40,810 nt of DNA. Origin: Gammaproteobacteria bacterium (GTDB lineage: Bacteria > Pseudomonadota > Gammaproteobacteria > Steroidobacterales > Steroidobacteraceae). The stretch is from contig JANYIY010000411.1 of the NCBI GenBank assembly GCA_025358615.1, positions 1 to 40,810 of the forward strand. Direction: 5' to 3'. The notes under the pieces are model-generated. The model saw nothing but the letters and a program-made list of their open reading frames with translations, searched no databases and was not told where the DNA came from. Shown here piece by piece: positions 36,101-40,810 of this stretch. The position numbers were made by a program, and so were the translations under genes. Within the stretch, counting starts at the first letter, position 1, and each line of letters opens with the position of its first letter.

Positions 36101-39100
36101 GGCGACTTGGAATATCTGTCGCGTGACGCCAAGCGAATCGTTTCTTGGATCGCGATCGACTCGAGCACAAAAAAAACCGCGGCGGACGGTCTGACGCTGA
36201 AGCGCGTCGAGACCAAATTCGTCTCCGTGCTGACCAAGCAGAACAACGGCACCTATCAATATGAGTCGCGAAAAAAGGACGTTACTCTGTCGGAGGCACC
36301 GTTTGCCATTCCGGCAGCCGGCCTCGAACTGGCGCTGGTCACCGATGCGCCGGGCACGTACGCCTACCTGATCCGCGATGCCGCCGGACTCGAGCTCAAC
36401 CGAGTCGAATATACGGTGGTGGGCAGCGCCAATGTGACGCGTTCATTGGAGCGCAATGCGGAGCTGCAAATCACCCTGAATAAGAAGGATTATTCGCCGG
36501 GCGAGGAAATCGAACTCAGCATCAAGGCACCCTACACCGGCGCCGGCTTGATCACCATCGAGCGCGACCGGGTGTATGCGGCGCAGTGGTTTAAGAGCGA
36601 CACCAGCGCATCGGTGCAAAAAATTCGTTTGCCGGCCGACTTCGAAGGTAACGGCTACATCAGCGTACAGTTCATCCGCGACCCGGCGTCGGAGGAGATT
36701 TTTACCAGTCCTTTGAGTTACGGCGCAGTGCCCTTTGTCACCAGTCTCGCAGCGCGCACCAATACCTTGACCTTGCGTGTTCCGGATCTGGTAAAACCCG
36801 GCGAAGTTCTGCATTTCAAGCTCGGCAGCGCTCATCCCACGCGCGCCGTCGTGTTCGCGGTGGACGAGGGCATACTTCAGGTCGCGCACTACCAGACACC
36901 GGACCCGCTGGGAGAGTTCTTCAAGAAGCGGGCGCTGGAAGTCAAAACTTCGCAGATCCTGGATTTGATTCTGCCGGAGTTCAAACGCATTCTCGCTGCC
37001 GCGGCTCCCGGCGGCGACGGCGAGGCCGCCTTGCGCCGCAATCTCAATCCCTTCAAGAGAAAGCATGACAAGCCCGCGGTGTACTGGTCGGGAATCGTTG
37101 ACGTTGAGTCAGAGCGTGACTTCGCGTGGACGGTGCCCGACACCTTCAACGGCTCGCTGAAGGTGTTTGCGTTGGCGGTCGCCGACTCGACCATCGGTGT
37201 TGCGCAGTCCCAGACCCTGGTGCGCGCGGACTTCGTTCTGAGCCCGAACATGCCGGTGGCGGTCGCTCCGGGGGACGAATTTGAGGTCAGCGTGGGTGTG
37301 GCGAACGGGGTTACGGGGTCGGGGACCGGCGCGGCGATTGAAGTCACGGCCGATCCTCAGGCACAGCTCGAAATCATAGGTCCGCCGCAGCAGACTTTGA
37401 ATATCGGCGAGCGGCGCGAGGCGGTGGCGCGATTCCGTTTCCGCGCGCGGGCGCAGCTCGGTGCGGCAGCGGTGAAATTTGCGGCGTCCTGGCGGGGACA
37501 TTTATCCCGCTTGGCCGCCGCCGTCAGTGTGCGTCCGGCATCGCCGTACCTCACGGAAGTCACGGCCGGCTATTTCGCGTCTGCCACCGACGTGCCCGTC
37601 GGCCGCTCGCTGTATCCGAACTATCGCAAGCTCGAGGTGGGCGTCTCAACCCTGCCGCTGGTGCTGGCTGGCGCGCTCGCCACCTACTTGGACGACTATC
37701 CCCATTTATGCACGGAACAACTCGTCAGTCGCGGCTTCGCAGCTCTGGTGGTTGCGCGGCAGCCCGAACTTGCGCCGGCCGCGGGCTCGCCGACGCATGC
37801 GCCCGGTGAGGCGACGACGGCACTGCTCGCGGTTCTGCGCAGCAGACAGAACGCCGAAGGCGGCTTCGGCCTGTGGACGGCCTCGGTCGGTGCCGACGAA
37901 TTCGCTTCGGTGTATGTAGTGCATTGGCTCATAGAGGCACGCGAGCGCGGCGAAGCGATTCCGGCCGATATGCTGCAGAAAGCATCGGTGTGGCTGCTGC
38001 GCTACGCCGCAAGCCCGGTGCCGGACGACGGGTCCGCGGGACTCGCCGGTTTGCGCAATCGAGCTTACGCCACCTATTTGCTGACTCGTCAGGGAACGGT
38101 GACTACGCCGATTGCGGCCGGCCTGCGCGAGACTTTGGACGCTCGATATGCCAAGGCCTGGAAAGGCGACATTACCGCGGCGTACCTGGCGTCCGCCTAC
38201 CGGCTGCAACGCCAGGATCGCGAAGCCGCCTCGTTGATGGGCAGCTTGGCCGAGCAAATCGGCACGCCGAGCGGCCGGCGCTTCGCCTACTACTACGATG
38301 ACGCCATCCGCGATGCAGAAGTCCTGTACCTGCTGTCGCGTCATTTCCCCGAGCAGGCGCGCGTGCTCAAGGCGCAAAATCTTCAGGCGCTGGTAACGCC
38401 GCTCAGCCGCGGTGAATACAGCACTTTGTCCTCCGCAATGCTGGTTCTGGCATTCGACGCCTACGCCGGCAGCGTCGCGGCCAACGGTCTCGACAAATTC
38501 TCAGGCTCGCAACTGGCTGCCAATGACAAGCGAAGCCCGCTGAGTTTTAAGGGAAAGCTATTGTTGCGAGGCTCATACGAGGGAGCTACCAAGCAATTGC
38601 ATCTGGTCAACGATACGGGTTTGGCAGGATTCTTCGCCATAACCAACTCGGGATTCGATCGCAGCCCGCCGCTCGGCGAACTGCGTCAAGGGATCGAGAT
38701 CCTGCGTGAATATTTGGACGCACAGGGACAGCCGGTCACAACGGTGCGCAGCGGCGATGAAATCATCGTGCGACTGCGCATGCGCGCCATCGATGCGCAG
38801 TACATCGCGAATGTGGCCGTGATCGATTTGTTGCCCGGCGGTTTCGAACCGGTGTTGCAGCCGCAAGCAGCCGCAGAATCCCAGGCGTCATCGGGCGGCT
38901 GGCAGCTGGAATTCGCGGACGTGCGCGAGGACCGCGTGCTGCTGTATGGAGGGTTGACGAAGGATCTGGCCGAGTACCGTTATCGCATCCGCGCGACCAA
39001 CGCAGGTGCATTTTTGGTGCCGCCGAGCTACGCCGAATCCATGTACGACCGTACGCTGCGCGCACGTGCATCGTCCGGCCGCGTGACGGTAAAACGTCCC

Positions 39101-39112
39101 GACGAACCCTAG
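33137..39112 (+). CDS. Bacterial alpha-2-macroglobulin family protein (YfhM-like)
   Basis: 1991 residues from a GTG at 33137 with an AGGAG ribosome site. It begins with about 60 Trp/Arg-rich residues and a membrane helix (AVLVGIVVLALGSYASWHW), not the lipobox of E. coli YfhM. MG-domain landmarks include FSDRGIYRPGD and VFAVDEGILQ, and the thioester motif CTEQ is present (Cys1525-Gln1528), so covalent trapping of attacking proteases is possible. An Ala/Asp/Glu-rich low-complexity linker lies near residues 575-625. The family guards the periplasm and works with PBP1C, which is encoded next, 12 bases downstream. At 1991 it is clearly longer than YfhM (about 1650). Confidence 0.94.
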   Translation: MTNSRWTAMVRVTASLWKAWARCAQAVFGAWAWEAPRWFTWARGALTGIGRRWSYSARSHPRTTGAVLVGIVVLALGSYASWHWYQLLPKPEFAAFSLTAPGRTRIEEENAKPDPLTVRFDRSVAALALAGKPLANGVSMAPGLEGTWRWLDDRVLEFRPKQDWPIGQVYKVALDKAILAPQVRLKDYGLEFGTASFAAHISASQFYQDPVNPGVKMGVFDVQFTHPVDPAEFERRVELRLAGQKEGVLGVGRETTPFTVVYDKLKLIASVHSASLPIPKDPTALEIHIDAGVRAARGGNPTPTPLTAGAAVPGLYSLTVTGAEPLVVSNQRNEPEQVLLVNLSAATGERDMAQAVKVWVLPKVRPAHDVVPAAGREDSPYGWYNPKEVSDAVLSAAEPLALEPIAAEREFVESHSLRYHADVGRFLFVQVDKNLRSFGGYLSPRTERFIVAVPPFPPELKILSQGSLLALSGEHKVAALVRDLPGVRIDIARLLPAQLQHLVSQSNGDFSNPSFYGGLGPDNLTERFVRKVPLGNLAHGQAHYESIDLGEYLHSGAQEKRGIFLLTVQGYDPRAEAAQQRAAEARRRAAALPAATAAAANDDETEAVGADDAGSSEEASAAAAGMIDKRLILVTDLGIVLKRSTDGTQDVFVQSIANGLPVAAAGVDIVAKNGTTLVTQTTDALGRAHFQKLDDLTRERAPLLVQVRKAGDLSFLPLIHGDRRLDMSRFDIGGVRSARGANQLTAYLFSDRGIYRPGDAIHIGMITKTANWSKDLAGIPLEAEILDARGLTVARQRFKLPASGFAELSHTTPDTAPTGTYTVNLYIVKDSRADAEIGTTTVRVQEFEPERMKVTAQLSAESADGWVTPKDLKALINVQNLFGTPAEHRRVEGTLTLTPAFPAFRSLPDYRFYDPQRAKEGYSDRLRDADTDSQGNAVFDLGLQKYAKATYRVHVLARAFEPGSGRSVTADAAALVSELPFLVGFKADGDLEYLSRDAKRIVSWIAIDSSTKKTAADGLTLKRVETKFVSVLTKQNNGTYQYESRKKDVTLSEAPFAIPAAGLELALVTDAPGTYAYLIRDAAGLELNRVEYTVVGSANVTRSLERNAELQITLNKKDYSPGEEIELSIKAPYTGAGLITIERDRVYAAQWFKSDTSASVQKIRLPADFEGNGYISVQFIRDPASEEIFTSPLSYGAVPFVTSLAARTNTLTLRVPDLVKPGEVLHFKLGSAHPTRAVVFAVDEGILQVAHYQTPDPLGEFFKKRALEVKTSQILDLILPEFKRILAAAAPGGDGEAALRRNLNPFKRKHDKPAVYWSGIVDVESERDFAWTVPDTFNGSLKVFALAVADSTIGVAQSQTLVRADFVLSPNMPVAVAPGDEFEVSVGVANGVTGSGTGAAIEVTADPQAQLEIIGPPQQTLNIGERREAVARFRFRARAQLGAAAVKFAASWRGHLSRLAAAVSVRPASPYLTEVTAGYFASATDVPVGRSLYPNYRKLEVGVSTLPLVLAGALATYLDDYPHLCTEQLVSRGFAALVVARQPELAPAAGSPTHAPGEATTALLAVLRSRQNAEGGFGLWTASVGADEFASVYVVHWLIEARERGEAIPADMLQKASVWLLRYAASPVPDDGSAGLAGLRNRAYATYLLTRQGTVTTPIAAGLRETLDARYAKAWKGDITAAYLASAYRLQRQDREAASLMGSLAEQIGTPSGRRFAYYYDDAIRDAEVLYLLSRHFPEQARVLKAQNLQALVTPLSRGEYSTLSSAMLVLAFDAYAGSVAANGLDKFSGSQLAANDKRSPLSFKGKLLLRGSYEGATKQLHLVNDTGLAGFFAITNSGFDRSPPLGELRQGIEILREYLDAQGQPVTTVRSGDEIIVRLRMRAIDAQYIANVAVIDLLPGGFEPVLQPQAAAESQASSGGWQLEFADVREDRVLLYGGLTKDLAEYRYRIRATNAGAFLVPPSYAESMYDRTLRARASSGRVTVKRPDEP

Positions 39113-39124
39113 GCTTCCGACGAG

Positions 39125-40762
39125 GTGGATCCGATGCAGCCGCAGCGCATGCAGCGAATCTCTCGAAGGATCGGCTATGCCGCGCTCGCGGTGATGCTCG
39201 CCTGCGTGTGCGCGGTGGCGATCGCCCGTATCTGGCCGAAGGCACCGCTGCGCGCGCTCACACCGGGATCGACGGCGATCAGCACGCAGCGCGGCGAGCT
39301 GCTGCGCCTGACGCTGGCCGCCGATGGTCAGTACCGGCTCTGGGTGGATCTCGAAGGGATGCCACAGCGCCTGCCCGCCGCCGTGGTCTTGTACGAGGAC
39401 CGCTGGTTCTACCAGCACCCCGGCGTCAATCCCATTGCGTTGGCGCGTGCGGTCTCGCGCAACAGCCTGGGCGGCCGGCGCTTCGGCGCGTCGACTATCA
39501 CCATGCAGCTCGCACGGCGGCTGTTTCGATTGGATTCACGCAGTACGCTGGGAAAATTGCGGCAAATCGCGCTGGCCCTGTGGCTCGAAATGCGTTACAG
39601 CAAACACGACATTCTCGAAGCCTACTTGAATCTAGCGCCCTATGGCCGCAACGTCGAAGGAGTCGGCGCGGCCAGCCTCATCTATTTCGGGTCGCCGGTT
39701 GCCCGACTATCGGTGCCGCAGCTCATGACTCTGGCGGTGATTCCGCAGAATCCGCGGGAGCGCCGGCCCACACCGGCCGCGCTGGCCGGCTCGGCGCTCG
39801 ATGTAGCGCGCAGCCGCTTGTGGGTGCGCTGGCTCGCACGTGAGCCGGACGATGTTCGATTCTCGGGCGGCATGGCAGCAGTGGTGCCGTCGCGAAGTCC
39901 CGAGCAGCTGCCGTTTCTCGCGCCGCATTTGACCGACGCGCTGCTGCGCGAGACTAGCGGCGATGTGCGCACGACGCTCGACCTGCGGCAGCAACGCACA
40001 GTCGAACGTATTCTGCGCGCCTATATCAGCAGCCAGAGTGCTCTGGGAATCCGCAACGCCGGCGCCTTGCTGCTGGAGCTGAACGGCGGCCGTGCGCCGG
40101 TGCGCGCCTATGTGGGATCGGCGGACTATCGAGATGTTGCGATCGAGGGTCAGGTGAATGCCGTGACGGCCAGGCGTTCACCCGGGTCGACCTTGAAGCC
40201 ATTCGTCTACGGGCTGGCACTCGATCAGGGATTATTGCATCCGCGTACCATTCTCAAAGATGTACCGACGGCATTCGGGCCTTTCAGTCCCGAGAACTTC
40301 GACGGCCGATTCGTGGGACCGATCGCGGCCGAAGATGCGTTGATTCGCAGCCGCAACGTGCCGGCCGTCGCTGTGGCCAGCCAGCTGTCGCGTCCCAGTC
40401 TGTACGATTTTCTGCAGCGGGCAGGCGTGGCGCGCTTGCAAGGCGAACGCCACTACGGTCTGGCGCTGGCCTTGGGCGGTGGCGAAGTGTCGATGGAAGA
40501 ACTCGCGCGCATGTATGCAATGTTACTGAACGGCGGCCAACTGCCGGAACTGCAAGCTATAGCAGATACATCCACGGTCGCCGCCGCTGGCTCGGCGACC
40601 TCCATGGCTCCGTCGCACGGTGAGCGGCTGCTGTCGGAGGAGGCGAGTTTCATCGTACTCGACATGTTGAAGAAAAATCCGCGCCCCGTGGCATCCGGCT
40701 CGTGGCAGAGTTCGATTCGACCGGCAATGTGGCCAACGACTTCGCGAGCGCTACGCTGGTGA
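39125..40762 (+). CDS. pbpC: Penicillin-binding protein 1C, C-terminally truncated
   Basis: 545 residues from a GTG at 39125. A membrane anchor (AALAVMLACVCAVAIA) leads to the glycosyltransferase domain with catalytic Glu in LYEDRWFYQHPG, GASTITMQLARRLF and LEAYLNLAPYG. The transpeptidase domain has SxxK at Ser355-Lys358 (SPGSTLKP) and SxN in RSRNVPAV. PBP1C is usually about 770 residues, and the KTG motif and C-terminal domain are missing. The family sequence runs to about LDMLKKNPRP; the remaining 20 or so residues look unrelated and end at a TGA at 40760. The transpeptidase should be inactive. Either a real rearrangement or an assembly joint explains this. Confidence 0.85.
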   Translation: MDPMQPQRMQRISRRIGYAALAVMLACVCAVAIARIWPKAPLRALTPGSTAISTQRGELLRLTLAADGQYRLWVDLEGMPQRLPAAVVLYEDRWFYQHPGVNPIALARAVSRNSLGGRRFGASTITMQLARRLFRLDSRSTLGKLRQIALALWLEMRYSKHDILEAYLNLAPYGRNVEGVGAASLIYFGSPVARLSVPQLMTLAVIPQNPRERRPTPAALAGSALDVARSRLWVRWLAREPDDVRFSGGMAAVVPSRSPEQLPFLAPHLTDALLRETSGDVRTTLDLRQQRTVERILRAYISSQSALGIRNAGALLLELNGGRAPVRAYVGSADYRDVAIEGQVNAVTARRSPGSTLKPFVYGLALDQGLLHPRTILKDVPTAFGPFSPENFDGRFVGPIAAEDALIRSRNVPAVAVASQLSRPSLYDFLQRAGVARLQGERHYGLALALGGGEVSMEELARMYAMLLNGGQLPELQAIADTSTVAAAGSATSMAPSHGERLLSEEASFIVLDMLKKNPRPVASGSWQSSIRPAMWPTTSRALRW

Positions 40763-40810
40763 GTGGTGCGACGCAAGTCTACAACAACAGCTCCGGTAAC
40801 TGGCGCTTTG
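40687..40810 (+). other. Open frame of foreign character after the pbpC break
   Basis: In the frame one base off pbpC the sequence reads RGIRLVAEFDSTGNV, then SGATQVYNNSSGNWRF, and is open to the window edge. It is Asn/Ser/Thr-rich and does not resemble the C-terminus of PBP1C. LVAEFDSTGNV recalls YD/Rhs-type repeats, but that is weak. It may be the inner part of another gene joined to pbpC here. Confidence 0.35.

Overview
The window is about 40.8 kb of GC-rich bacterial chromosome, densely coded with no gap over roughly 190 bases. Gene content points to a Gram-negative proteobacterium: Tat and Sec exported proteins, a lipoprotein, an RND exporter, and an alpha-2-macroglobulin/PBP1C pair as in E. 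coli yfhM-pbpC. A soil or aquatic gammaproteobacterium of the Steroidobacteraceae/Nevskiales type is my best guess, but no rRNA or marker gene confirms it. I see no tRNA, rRNA, CRISPR array, IS element or integrase.

Layout. (1) 1-3719, minus strand: a methyltransferase, a small membrane protein, an unrecognised Tat-exported protein, a 4-cresol dehydrogenase/vanillyl-alcohol-oxidase-like flavoprotein gene broken by a frameshift, and the first codons of another gene running off the edge. (2) 3873-6887: a 1004-residue XRE-HTH/STAND ATPase/TPR regulator. (3) 6944-16641: an apparent 3-keto-glycoside catabolism locus. A Tat-exported sugar isomerase/epimerase diverges from an operon encoding a Gfo/Idh/MocA oxidoreductase, a NupG-like permease, a second TIM-barrel isomerase, a GMC dehydrogenase with its Tat-signal small subunit, a DUF1080 hydrolase and an exported amidohydrolase. 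The operon begins with a 74-codon ORF that looks like a deletion scar fusing the start of a second GMC gene to the end of a second small-subunit gene. (4) 16706-20758: a small unknown protein, a DadA-like flavin oxidase, and a minus-strand row of aldose epimerase, MsrA and an ornithine cyclodeaminase homologue. (5) 20827-25369: a cytochrome P450 and a secreted subtilase with a strong terminator. (6) 25494-27993: a gamma-butyrobetaine-hydroxylase-like dioxygenase diverging from an MFS transporter, with overlapping predicted promoters. (7) 28017-33015: a YcaD-like MFS protein and an RND/MMPL exporter, diverging from a PhnD-like binding protein and a TPR lipoprotein. (8) 33137-40810: a 1991-residue alpha-2-macroglobulin and a pbpC whose reading frame leaves the family shortly before the window ends.

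Working model for region 3 (inference): the Tat-exported GMC/small-subunit complex oxidises the C3 hydroxyl of a glycoside in the periplasm, the DUF1080 protein and exported isomerase act on the keto product, the permease imports the keto-sugar, and the MocA-type enzyme with the second isomerase processes it in the cytoplasm. No cytochrome c is encoded in the operon, so the electron acceptor lies elsewhere.
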